Part shown: positions 1 to 11,607 of the stretch, in pieces
Numbering within the stretch: position 1 is the first letter of the stretch
How the letters are laid out: each line of letters opens with the position of its first letter
Assembly (NCBI GenBank): GCA_032622095.1
Contig: CP136061.1
Location: forward strand, 23,624,991-23,688,990
Reading direction: 5' to 3'
DNA length: 64,000 bases
Origin: Siphonodentalium dalli
Taxonomy: Eukaryota; Mollusca; Scaphopoda; Gadilida; Siphonodentaliidae
Position numbers and translations under genes: made by a program
Notes under the pieces: generated by a model
Database searches by the model: none
Seen by the model: the letters and a program-made list of their open reading frames with translations, nothing else
What the model was told of the DNA's origin: nothing

Positions 1-62
1 AGATTCATGAATAGAACTCAGGGATTTATGACTTTTTCGAAGGATTTATGGCTTTAACCACG
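1..62 (+). repeat. Representative monomer with three internal sub-repeats
   Basis: This is the first complete monomer and it sets the phase used in all entries. S1 (1-21) begins AGATTCATG, S2 (22-41) begins GGATTTATG and S3 (42-62) begins GGATTTATG. In the common monomer form S1 and S3 match at about 15 of 21 positions, while S2 shares the nine-base start and then differs by its T5 tract and TTCGAA. The unit therefore looks like an ancient trimer of a word of about 21 bp, later fixed as a 62-bp unit. Frequent variants elsewhere are GAATAGAAC, GAATACAAC, GACTACAAC and GATTACAAC in S1, ACGCAG for ACTCAG at the S1 end, and TTCTAACCCAG, CTCTAACCCCG, CTCTATCGCAG or CTCTAACCCGG at the S3 end. Confidence 0.9.
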
Positions 63-435
63 AGATTCATGACTACAACTCAGGGATTTATGACTTCTTC
101 GAAGGATTTATGGATCTAACCCAGAGATTCATGAATACAACTCAGGGATTTATGACTTTTTCGAAGGATTTATGGTTCTAACCCAGAGATTCATGAATAG
201 AACTCAGGGATTTATGACTTTTTCGAAGGATTTATGGTTCTAACCCAGAGATTCATGAATAGAACTCAGGGATTTATGACTTTTTCGAAGGATTTATGGT
301 TCTATCGCAGAGATTCATGAATACAACTCTGGGATTCATGACTTTTTCGAAGGATTTATGGCTCTAACCCCGAGATTCATGACTACAACTCAGGGATTTA
401 AGACTTTTTGCGAAGGATTTATGGCTCTAACCCAG
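1..435. repeat. Seven-monomer block, copy 1 of a 2,914-bp offset duplication
   Basis: This block matches 2915-3349 at an offset of 2,914 bp (47 x 62). Shared rare variants are ACCACG at 57 and 2971, GACTTCTTCG, TCTATCGCAG followed by ACTCTGGGATTC, and TTAAGACTTTTTGCG (extra G at 410 and 3324). The copies separate just after the 63-bp marker, where the left copy goes to CCCAGAG and the right one to CCCCGAG. The duplication may extend left beyond the window. Confidence 0.85.
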
Positions 436-699
436 AGATTCATGAATAGAACTCAGGGATTTATGACATTTTCGAAGGATTTATGGCTCTAACCCCGAGA
501 TTCATGACTACAACTCAGGGATTTATGACTTTTTCGAAGGATTTATGGTTCTAACCCAGAGATTCATGAATAGAACTCAGGGATTTATGACTTTTTCGAA
601 GGATTTATGGTTCAAACCCAGAGATTCATGAATAGAACTCATGGATTTATGACTTTTTCGAAGGATTTATGGTTCTAACCCAGAGATTCATGAATAGAA

Positions 700-1980
700 C
701 TCAGGGATTTATGACTTTTTCGAAGGATTTATGGCTCTAACCCAGAGATTCATGAATACAACTCAGGGATTTATGACTTTTCGAAGGATTTATGGCTCAA
801 ACCCCGAGATTCATGACTACAACTCAGGGATTTATGACTTTTTCGAAGGATTTATGGTTCTAACCCAGAGATTCACGAATAGAACTCAGGGATTTATGAC
901 TTTTTCGAAGGATTTATGGTTCTAACCCAGAGATTCATGAATAGAACTCAGGGATTTATGACTTTTTCGAAGGATTTATGGTTCTAACCCAGAGATTCAT
1001 GAATACAACTCAGGGATTTATGACTTTTTCGAAGGATTTGTGGCTCTAACCCAGAGATTCATGATTACAACTCAGGGATTTATGACTTTTTCGAAGGATT
1101 TGTGGCTCTAACCCAGAGATTCATGAATACAACTCAGGGATTTATGACTTTTCGAAGGATTTATGGCTCAAACCCCGAGATTCATGACTACAACTCAGGG
1201 ATTTATGACTTTTTCGAAGGATTTATGGTTCTAACCCAGAGATTCACGAATAGAACTCAGGGATTTATGACTTTTTCGAAGGATTTATGGTTCTAACCCA
1301 GAGATTCATGAATAGAACTCATGGATTTATGATATTTTCGAAGGATTTATGGCTCTAACCCCGAGAGATTCATGAATAGAACTCAGGGATTTATGACTTT
1401 TTCGAAGGATTTATGGTTCTAACCCAGAGATTCATGAATAGAACTCAGGGATTTATGACTTTTTCGAAGGCTTTATGGTTCTAACCCAGAGATTCATGAA
1501 TAGAACTCATGGATTTATGACTTTTTCGAAGGATTTGTGGTTCTAACCCAGAGATTCATGAATAGAACTCAGGGATTTATGACTTTTTCGAAGGATTTAT
1601 GGCTCTAACCCAGAGATTCATGAATACAACTCAGGGATTTATGACTTTTCGAAGGATTTATGGCTCAAACCCCGAGATTCATGACTACAACTCAGGGATT
1701 TATGACTTTTTCGAAGGATTTATGGTTCTAACCCAGAGATTCACGAATAGAACTCAGGGATTTATGACTTTTTCGAAGGATTTATGGTTCTAACCCAGAG
1801 ATTCATGAATAGAACTCAGGGATTTATGACTTTTTCGAAGGATTTATGGTTCTAACCCAGAGATTCATGAATACAACTCAGGGATTTATGACTTTTTCGA
1901 AGGATTTGTGGCTCTAACCCAGAGATTCATGATTACAACTCAGGGATTTATGACTTTTTCGAAGGATTTGTGGCTCTAAC
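700..1980. repeat. Nested local duplications around three identical 195-bp tracts
   Basis: The tracts at 731-925, 1102-1296 and 1599-1793 are identical, including a 61-bp monomer with GACTTTTCG (one T lost, near 776, 1151 and 1653) and a CACGAATAG variant. Offsets are 371 bp (6 monomers minus 1 base) and 497 bp (8 monomers plus 1 base), together 868 bp, exactly 14 monomers. The sequence after the first and third tracts also agrees, so an 868-bp duplication probably came first or was later split by a 371-bp one. A +2 variant (CCCCGAGAGATTC) lies near 1363. The open frames over these tracts exist only because the lost T skips a stop codon. Confidence 0.85.
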
Positions 1981-2599
1981 CCAGAGATTCATGAATACAA
2001 CTCAGGGATTTATGACTTTTTCGAAGGATTTATGGTTCTAACCCAGAGATTCATGAATAGAACTCAGGGATTTATGACTTTTTCGAAGGATTTATGGTTC
2101 TAACCCAGAGATTCGTGAATAGAACTCAGGGATTTATGACTTTTTCGAAGGATTTATGGCTTTAACCCCGAGATTCATGACTACAACTCAGGGATTTATG
2201 ACTTTTTCGAAGGATTTATGGCTTTACCCCCGAGATTCATGACTACAATTCAGGGATTTATGACTTTTTCGAAGGATTTATGGTTCTAACCCAGAGATTC
2301 ATGAATACAACTCAGGGATTTATGACTTTTTCGAAGGATTTGTGGCTCTAACCCAGAGATTCATGAATACAACGCAGGGATTTATGAATTTTTCGAAGGA
2401 TTTGGGGCTCTAACCCAGAGATTCATGAATACAACTCAGGGATTTATGACTTTTTCGAAGGATTTATGGTTCTATCCCAGAGATTCACGAATAGAACTCA
2501 GGGATTTATGACTTTTTCGAAGGATTTATGGTTCTAACCCAGAGATTCATGAATAGAACTCAGGGATTTATGACTTTTTCGAAGGATTTATGGTTCTAA

Positions 2600-3349
2600 C
2601 CCAGAGATTCATGAATAGAACTCAGGGATTTATGACTTTTTCGAAGGATTTATGGCTTTAACCACGAGATTCATGACTACAACTCAGGGATTTATGACTT
2701 CTTCGAAGGATTTATGGCTCAAACCCCGAGATTCATGACTACAACTCAGGGATTTATGACTTTTTCGAAGGATTTATGGTTCTATCCCATAGATTCACGA
2801 ATAGAACTCAGGGATTTATGACTTTTTCGAAGGATTTATGGTTCTAACCCAGAGATTCATGAATAGAACTCAGGGATTTATGACTTTTTCGAAGGATTTA
2901 TGGTTCTAACCCAGAGATTCATGAATAGAACTCAGGGATTTATGACTTTTTCGAAGGATTTATGGCTTTAACCACGAGATTCATGACTACAACTCAGGGA
3001 TTTATGACTTCTTCGAAGGATTTATGGATCTAACCCAGAGATTCATGAATACAACTCAGGGATTTATGACTTTTTCGAAGGATTTATGGTTCTAACCCAG
3101 AGATTCATGAATAGAACTCAGGGATTTATGACTTTTTCGAAGGATTTATGGTTCTAACCCAGAGATTCATGAATAGAACTCAGGGATTTATGACTTTTTC
3201 GAAGGATTTATGGTTCTATCGCAGAGATTCATGAATACAACTCTGGGATTCATGACTTTTTCGAAGGATTTATGGCTCTAACCCCGAGATTCATGACTAC
3301 AACTCAGGGATTTAAGACTTTTTGCGAAGGATTTATGGCTCTAACCCCG
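2600..3349. repeat. Five-monomer (310-bp) duplication plus second copy of 1-435
   Basis: GCTTTAACCACG occurs with its S3 end at 2661 and again at 2971, an offset of 310 bp (5 x 62). Each is preceded by a similar TTCTATCCCA-GATTCACG monomer and followed by a GACTTCTTCG monomer. From 2915 on, the sequence is the second copy of the start of the window. Thus at least two expansion events overlap here. Confidence 0.8.
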
Positions 3350-3944
3350 AGATTCATGACTACAACTCAGGGATTTATGACTTTTTCGAAGGATTTATGG
3401 TTCTAACCCAGAGATTCACGAATAGAACTCAGGGAGTTATGACTTTTTCGAAGGATTTATGGTTCTAACCCAGAGATTCATGAATAGAACTCAGGGATTT
3501 ATGACTTTTTCGAAGGATTTATGGTTCTAACCCAGAGATTCATGAATAGAACTCAGGGATTTATGACTTTTTCGAAGGATTTATGGCTTTAACCCCGAGA
3601 TTCATGACTACAACTCAGGGATTTATGACTTTTTCGAAGGATTTATGGCTCTAACACCGAGATTCATGACTACAACTCAGGGATTTATGACTTTTTCGAA
3701 GGATTTATGGCTCTAACCCCGAGATTCATGACTACAACTCAGGGATTTATGACTTTTTCGAAGGATTTGTGGCTCTAACCCAGAGATTCATGATTACAAC
3801 TCAGGGATTTATGACTTTTTCGAAGGATTTATGGTTCTAACCCAGAGAATCATGAATAGAACTCAGGGATTTATGACTTTTTCGAAGGATTTATGGCTCT
3901 AACCCCGAGATTCATGACTACAACTCGGGGATTTATGACTTTTT

Positions 3945-4950
3945 CGAAGGATTTGTGGCTCTAACCCAGAGATTCATGAATACAACGCAGGGATTTATGA
4001 CTTTTTCGAAGGATTTATGGCTCTAACCCAGAGATTCATGATTACAACTCAGGGATTTATCACTTTATCGAAGGATTTTATATTAATATGGCTCTAACCC
4101 AGAGATTCATGAATACAACTCAGGGATTTATGACTTTTTCGAAGGATTTATGGCTCTAACCCAGAGATTCATGATTACAACTCAGGGATTTATGACTTTT
4201 TCGAAGGATTTATGGTTCTAACCCAGAGATTCATGAATAGAACTCAGGGATTTATGACTTTTTCGAAGGATTTATGGCTTTAACCCCGAGATTTATGACT
4301 ACAACTCTGGGATTTATGACTTTTTCGAAGGATTTATGGTTCTAACCCAGAGATTCATGACTACAACTCAGGGATTTATGACTTTTTCGAAGGATTTGTG
4401 GCTCTAACCCAGAGATTCATGAATACAACGCAGGGATTTATGACTTTTTCGAAGGATTTATGGCTCTTACCCAGAGATTCATGATTACAACTCAGGGATT
4501 TGTGACTTTTTCGAAGGATTTGTGGCTCTAACCCAGAGATTCATGAATACAACGCAGGGATTTATGACTTTTTCGAAGGATTTGTGGCTCTATCGCAGAG
4601 ATTCATGAATACAACTCTGGGATTCATGACTTTTTCGAAGGATTTATGGCTCTAACCCCGAGATTCATGACTACAACTCAGGGATTTATGACTTTTTGCG
4701 AAGGATTTATGGCTCTAACCCCGAGATTCATGACTACAACTCAGGGATTTATGACTTTTTCGAAGGATTTATGGTTCTAACCCAGAGATTCACGAATAGA
4801 ACTCAGGGAGTTATGACTTTTTCGAAGGATTTATGGTTCTAACCCAGAGATTCATGAATAGAACTCAGGGATTTATGACTTTTTCGAAGGATTTATGGTT
4901 CTAACCCAGAGATTCATGAATAGAACTCCGGGATTTATGACTTTTTCGAA
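3945..4950. repeat. Sixteen-monomer block, copy 1 (recurs at 6266-7270)
   Basis: Shared rare markers with 6266-7270 are TCACTTTATCG (4061 and 6382), the 71-bp monomer that follows, CGAGATTTATGAC with ACTCTGGG (4281 and 6601), TATCGCAG with ACTCTGGGATTC, and the 63-bp marker (4698 and 7018). The offset is 2,321 bp up to a lost base near 6598 and 2,320 bp after it. Homology ends near 4950, where this copy carries ACTCCGGG and TTCTCACCC. Confidence 0.8.
4080..4089. repeat. 71-bp monomer, insertion palindrome ATATTAATAT
   Basis: Nine extra bases within GGATTTATGG create a perfect 10-bp palindrome. The monomer also has CTTTATCGAAGG, which removes TTCGAA, and is preceded by the rare TATCACTTT. Confidence 0.9.
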
Positions 4951-5329
4951 GGATTTATGGTTCTCACCCAGAGATTCATGAATAGAACTCAGGGATTTAT
5001 GACTTTTTCGAAGGATTTATGGCTTTAACCCCGAGATTCATGACTACAACTCAGGGATTTATGACTTTTTCGAAGGATTTATGGTTCTAACCCAGAGATT
5101 CATGAATACTACTCAGGGATTTATGACTTTTTCGAAGGATTTGTGGCTCAGACCCTGAGATTCATGACTACAACTCAGGGATTTATGACTTTTTCGAAGG
5201 ATTTATGGCTCTTAGCCCGAGATTCATGACTACAACTCAGGGATTTATGACTTTTTCGAAGGATTTGTGGCTCTAACCCAGAGATTCATGAATAAAACGC
5301 AGGGATTTATGACTTTATCGAAGGATTTT

Positions 5330-5339
5330 ATATTAATAT
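5330..5339. repeat. 71-bp monomer, insertion palindrome
   Basis: It is preceded by GAATAAAACGCAG and followed by CTCTAACCCCGAG; this subtype recurs only at 48068 and 48449. Confidence 0.9.
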
Positions 5340-5490
5340 GGCTCTAACCCCGAGATTCATGACTACAACTCAGGGATTTATGACTTTTTCGAAGGATATA
5401 TGGTTCTAACCCAGAGATTCATGAATACAACTCAGGGATTTATGACTTTTTCGAAGGATTTATGGCTCTAACCCCGAGATTCATGAATAC

Positions 5491-5575
5491 AACTCAGGGA
5501 TTTTTGACTTTTTCGACGGATTTACGGCACTAGCCCCGAGATTCGTGTCAACAACTCAGGGATTTATGACTTTTT
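5491..5575. repeat. Strongly diverged monomer
   Basis: Within little more than one monomer there are many departures from the common form: GATTTTTGAC for GATTTATGAC, CGACGG for CGAAGG, TTTACGGCACTAGCCCCG for the S3 end, and ATTCGTGTCAACAAC for the S1 start. No other monomer I read carries this set. It may be an older copy that escaped homogenisation. The first part (GATTTTTGAC with CGACGG) recurs once, near 47170. Confidence 0.8.
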
Positions 5576-5710
5576 CGAAGGATTTGTGGCTCTAACCCAG
5601 AGATTCATGAATACAACGCAGGGATTTATGACTTTTTCGAAGGATTTATGGCTCTAACCCAGAGATTCATGATTACAACTCATGGATTTATGACTTTATC
5701 GAAGGATTTT

Positions 5711-5720
5711 ATATTAATAT
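5711..5720. repeat. 71-bp monomer, insertion palindrome
   Basis: It is preceded by GATTACAACTCATGG and followed by CCCAGAGATCCATG, two changes not seen in the other 71-bp copies. Confidence 0.9.
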
Positions 5721-6265
5721 GGCTCTAACCCAGAGATCCATGATTACAACTCAGGGATTTATGACTTTTTCGAAGGATTTATGGTTCTAACCCCGAGATT
5801 CATGAATACAACTCAGGGATTTATGAATTTTTCGAAGGATTTGTGGTTCTCACCCCGAGATTCATGATTACAACTCAGGGATTTATGACTTTTTCGAAGG
5901 ATTTGTGGCTCTAACCCAGAGATTCATGAATACACCGCAGGGATTTATGACTTTTTCGAAGGATTTGTGTCTCTATCGCAGAGATTCATGAATACAACTC
6001 AGGGATTCATGACTTTTTCGAAGGATTTATGTCTCAACCCCGAGATTCATGACTACAACTTAGGGATTTATGACTTTTTCGAAGGATTTATGGCTCTAAC
6101 CCCGAGATTCATGACTACAACTCAGGGATTTATGACTTTTTCGAAGGATTTATGTCTCTAACCCCGAGATTCATGACTACAACTCAGGGATTTATGACTT
6201 TTTCGAAGGATTTATGGCTCTAACCCCGAGATTCATGACTACAACTCAGGGATTTATGACTTTTT

Positions 6266-7270
6266 CGAAGGATTTGTGGCTCTAACCCAGAGATTCATGA
6301 ATACAACGCAGGGATTTATGACTTTTTCGAAGGATTTATGGCTCTAACCCAGAGATTCATGATTACAACTCAGGGATTTATCACTTTATCGAAGGATTTT
6401 ATATTAATATGGCTCTAACCCAGAGATTCATGAATACAACTCAGGGATTTATGACTTTTTCGTAGGATTTATGGCTCTAACACAGAGATTCATGATTACA
6501 ACTCAGGGATTTATGACTTTTTCGAAGGATTTATGGTTCTAACCCAGAGATTCATGAATAGAACTCAGGGATTTATGACTTTTTCGAAGGATTTATGGCT
6601 TAACCCCGAGATTTATGACTACAACTCTGGGATTTATGACTTTTTCGAAGGATTTATGGTTCTAACCCAGAGATTCATGACTACAACTCAGGGATTTATG
6701 ACTTTTTCGAAGGATTTGTGGCTCTAACCCAGAGATTCATGAATACAACGCAGGGATTTATGACTTTTTCGAAGGATTTATGGCTCTTACCCAGAGATTC
6801 ATGATTACAACTCTGGGATTTGTGACTTTTTCGAAGGATTTGTGGCTCTAACCCAGAGATTCATGAATACAACGCAGGGATTTATGACTTTTTCGAAGGA
6901 TTTGTGGCTCTATCGCAGAGATTCATGAATACAACTCTGGGATTCATGACTTTTTCGAAGGATTTATGGCTTTAACCCCGAGATTCATGACTACAACTCA
7001 GGGATTTATGACTTTTTGCGAAGGATTTATGGCTCTAACCCCGAGATTCATGACTACAACTCAGGGATTTATGACTTTTTCGAAGGATTTATGGTTCTAA
7101 CCCAGAGATTCACGAATAGAACTCAGGGAGTTATGACTTTTTCGAAGGATTTATGGTTCTAACCCAGAGATTCATGAATAGAACTCAGGGATTTATGACT
7201 TTTTCGAGGGATTTATGGTTCTAACCCAGAGATTCATGAATAGAACTCAGGGATTTATGACTTTTTCGAA
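6266..7270. repeat. Sixteen-monomer block, copy 2
   Basis: This is the partner of 3945-4950. It has lost one base in GGCTTAACC near 6598, which is why an open frame of 64 codons appears at 6533-6727. From about 6601 it also begins the first unit of the 32-monomer higher-order repeat: the sequence from 6601 reappears at 8586. Confidence 0.8.
6401..6410. repeat. 71-bp monomer, insertion palindrome
   Basis: It shares TATCACTTTATCG with the copy at 4080 and is its counterpart in the 2.32-kb duplication. Confidence 0.9.
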
Positions 7271-9002
7271 GGATTTATGGCTTTAACCCCGAGATTCATG
7301 ACTACAACTCAGGGATTTATGACTTTTTCGAAGGATTTATGGCTCTAACACCGAGATTCATGACTACAACTCAGGGATTTATGACTTTTTCGAAGGATTT
7401 ATGGCTCTAACCCCGAGATTCATGACTACAACTCAGGGATTTATGACTTTTTCGAAGGATTTGTGGCTCTAACCCAGAGATTCATTATTACAACTCAGGG
7501 ATTTATGACTTTTTCGAAGGATTTATGGTTCTAACCCAGAGAATCATGAATAGAACTCAGGGATTTATGACTTTTTCGAAGGATTTATGGCTCTAACCCC
7601 GAGATTCATGACTACAACTCGGGGATTTATGACTTTTTCGAAGGATTTGTGGCTCTAATCCAGAGATTCATGAATACAACTCAGGGATTTATGACTTTTT
7701 CGAAGGATTTATGGTTCTAACCCAGAGATTCATGATTACAACTCAGAGATTTATGACTGTTTTGAAGGATTTATGGCTCTAACCCGGAGATTCATGAATA
7801 CAACGCAGGGATTTATGACTTTTTCGAAGGATTTGTGGCTCTAACCCCGAGATTCATGACTACAACTCAGAGAGTTATGACTTTTTCGAAGGATTTATGG
7901 CTCTTACCCAGAGATTCATGATTACAACTCAGGGATTTGTGACTTTTTCGAAGGATTTGTGGCTCTAACCCAGAGATTCAAGAATACAACGCAGGGATTT
8001 ATGACTTTTTCGAAGGATTTGTGGCTCAATCGCAGAGATTCATGAATACAACTCAGGGATTCATGACTTTTTCGAAGGATTTATGTCTCTAACCCCGAGA
8101 TTCATGACTACAACTCAGGGATTTATGACTTTTTCGAAGGATTTATGGCTCTAACCCCGAGATTCATGAATACAATTCTGGGATTTGTGACTTTTTCGAA
8201 GGATTTATGGTTCTAACCCAGAGATTCATGAATAGAACTCAGGGATTTATGACTTTTTCGAAGGATTTATGGTTCTAACCCAGAGATTCATGAATAGAAC
8301 TCAGGGATTTATGACTTTTTTGAAGGATTTATGGTTCTAACCCAGAGATTCATGAATAGAACTCAGGGATTTATGACTTTTACGAAGGATTTATGGTTCT
8401 AACCCAGAGATTCATGAATACAACTCAGGGATTTATGACTTTTTCGAAGGATTTATGGTTCTAACCCAGAGATTCATGATTACAACTCAGGGATTTATGA
8501 CTTTTTTGAAGGATTTATGGCTCTAACCCGGAGATTCATGAATACAATTCTGGGATTTGTGACTTTTTCGATGGATTTATGGCTTTAACCCCGAGATTTA
8601 TGACTACAACTCTGGGATTTATGACTTTTTCGAAGGATTTATGGTTCTAACCCAGAGATTCATGACTACAACTCAGGGATTTATGACTTTTTCGAAGGAT
8701 TTGTGGCTCTAACCCAGAGATTCATGAATACAACGCAGGGATTTATGACTTTTTCGAAGGATTTATGGCTCTTACCCAGAGATTCATGATTACAACTCAG
8801 GGATTTGTGACTTTTTCGAAGGATTTGTGGCTCTAACCCAGAGATTCATGAATACAACGCAGGGATTTATGACTTTTTCGAAGGATTTGTGGCTCTATCG
8901 CAGAGATTCATGAATACAACTCTGGGATTCATGACTTTTTCGAAGGATTTATGGCTCTAACCCCGAGATTCATGACTACAACTCAGGGATTTATGACTTT
9001 TT
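7018..9002. repeat. Higher-order repeat unit, 32 monomers (1,985 bp)
   Basis: This runs marker to marker. It shares with the next unit the private variants CATTATTAC (near 7484 and 9469) and CTCAGAGATTTATGACTG (near 7747 and 9732), both 1,985 bp apart. These two units are thus closer to each other than to later ones, which have CATGATTAC and CTCAGGGATT at the same places. Confidence 0.88.
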
Positions 9003-11607
9003 GCGAAGGATTTATGGCTCTAACCCCGAGATTCATGACTACAACTCAGGGATTTATGACTTTTTCGAAGGATTTATGGTTCTAACCCAGAGATTCACGA
9101 ATAGAACTCAGGGAGTTATGACTTTTTCGAAGGATTTATGGTTCTAACCCAGAGATTCATGAATAGAACTCAGGGATTTATGACTTTTTCGAAGGATTTA
9201 TGGTTCTAACCCAGAGATTCATGAATAGAACTCAGGGATTTATGACTTTTTCGAAGGATTTATGGCTTTAACCCCGAGATTCATGACTACAACTCAGGGA
9301 TTTATGACTTTTTCGAAGGATTTATGGCTCTAACACCGAGATTCATGACTACAACTCAGGGATTTATGACTTTTTCGAAGGATTTATGGCTCTAACCCCG
9401 AGATTCATGACTACAACTCAGGGATTTATGACTTTTTCGAAGGATTTGTGGCTCTAACCCAGAGATTCATTATTACAACTCAGGGATTTATGACTTTTTC
9501 GAAGGATTTATGGTTCTAACCCAGAGAATCATGAATAGAACTCAGGGATTTATGACTTTTTCGAAGGATTTATGGCTCTAACCCCGAGATTCATGACTAC
9601 AACTCGGGGATTTATGACTTTTTCGAAGGATTTGTGGCTCTAATCCAGAGATTCATGAATACAACTCAGGGATTTATGACTTTTTCGAAGGATTTATGGT
9701 TCTAACCCAGAGATTCATGATTACAACTCAGAGATTTATGACTGTTTTGAAGGATTTATGGCTCTAACCCGGAGATTCATGAATACAACGCAGGGATTTA
9801 TGACTTTTTCGAAGGATTTGTGGCTCTAACCCCGAGATTCATGACTACAACTCAGAGAGTTATGACTTTTTCGAAGGATTTAAGGCTCTTACCCAGAGAT
9901 TCATGATTACAACTCAGGGATTTGTGACTTTTTCGAAGGATTTGTGGCTCTAACCCAGAGATTCAAGAATACAACGCAGGGATTTATGACTTTTTCGAAG
10001 GATTTGTGGCTCAATCGCAGAGATTCATGAATACAACTCAGGGATTCATGACTTTTTCGAAGGATTTATGTCTCTAACCCCGAGATTCATGACTACAACT
10101 CAGGGATTTATGACTTTTTCGAAGGATTTATGGCTCTAACCCCGAGATTCATGAATACAATTCTGGGATTTGTGACTTTTTCGAAGGATTTATGGTTCTA
10201 ACCCAGAGATTCATGAATAGAACTCAGGGATTTATGACTTTTTCGAAGGATTTATGGTTCTAACCCAGAGATTCATGAATAGAACTCAGGGATTTATGAC
10301 TTTTTTGAAGGATTTATGGTTCTAACCCAGAGATTCATGAATAGAACTCAGGGATTTATGACTTTTACGAAGGATTTATGGTTCTAACCCAGAGATTCAT
10401 GAATACAACTCAGGGATTTATGACTTTTTCGAAGGATTTATGGTTCTAACCCAGAGATTCATGATTACAACTCAGGGATTTATGACTTTTTTGAAGGATT
10501 TATGGCTCTAACCCGGAGATTCATGAATACAATTCTGGGATTTGTGACTTTTTCGATGGATTTATGGCTTTAACCCCGAGATTTATGACTACAACTCTGG
10601 GATTTATGACTTTTTCGAAGGATTTATGGTTCTAACCCAGAGATTCATGACTACAACTCAGGGATTTATGACTTTTTCGAAGGATTTGTGGCTCTAACCC
10701 AGAGATTCATGAATACAACGCAGGGATTTATGACTTTTTCGAAGGATTTATGGCTCTAACCCCGAGATTCATGAATACAATTCTGGGATTTGTGACTTTT
10801 TCGAAGGATTTATGGTTCTAACCCAGAGATTCATGAATAGAACTCAGGGATTTATGACTTTTTCGAAGGATTTATGGTTCTAACCCAGAGATTCATGAAT
10901 AGAACTCAGGGATTTATGACTTTTTTGAAGGATTTATGGTTCTAACCCAGAGATTCATGAATAGAACTCAGGGATTTATGACTTTTACGAAGGATTTATG
11001 GTTCTAACCCAGAGATTCATGAATACAACTCAGGGATTTATGACTTTTTCGAAGGATTTATGGTTCTAACCCAGAGATTCATGATTACAACTCAGGGATT
11101 TATGACTTTTTTGAAGGATTTATGGCTCTAACCCGGAGATTCATGAATACAATTCTGGGATTTGTGACTTTTTCGATGGATTTATGGCTTTAACCCCGAG
11201 ATTTATGACTACAACTCTGGGATTTATGACTTTTTCGAAGGATTTATGGTTCTAACCCAGAGATTCATGAATACAACTCAGGGATTTATGACTTTTTCGA
11301 AGGATTTGTGGCTCTAACCCAGAGATTCATGAATACAACGCAGGGATTTATGACTTTTTCGAAGGATTTATGGCTCTTACCCAGAGATTCATGATTACAA
11401 CTCAGGGATTTGTGACTTTTTCGAAGGATTTGTGGCTCTAACCCAGAGATTCATGAATACAACGCAGGGATTTATGACTTTTTCGAAGGATTTGTGGCTC
11501 TATCGCAGAGATTCATGAATACAACTCTGGGATTCATGACTTTTTCGAAGGATTTATGGCTCTAACCCCGAGATTCATGACTACAACTCAGGGATTTATG
11601 ACTTTTT
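9003..11607. repeat. Higher-order repeat unit expanded to 42 monomers (2,605 bp)
   Basis: This is the 32-monomer unit plus a 620-bp (10-monomer) tandem duplication inside it, 1,985 + 620 = 2,605. Otherwise the order of variant monomers follows the preceding unit. Confidence 0.88.
10101..11340. repeat. Ten-monomer tandem duplication, 2 x 620 bp
   Basis: The copies are about 10101-10720 and 10721-11340. Both hold the same run of variants: ACAATTCTGGG with GGGATTTGTGAC, two GAATAGAAC monomers, GACTTTTTTGAAGG, GACTTTTACGAAGG, CCCGGAG, CGATGG and CGAGATTTATGAC. A substitution in the GACTACAAC/GAATACAAC monomer near 10650 and 11270 separates them. It lies wholly inside one higher-order unit and in register with the monomer. 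Confidence 0.85.
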
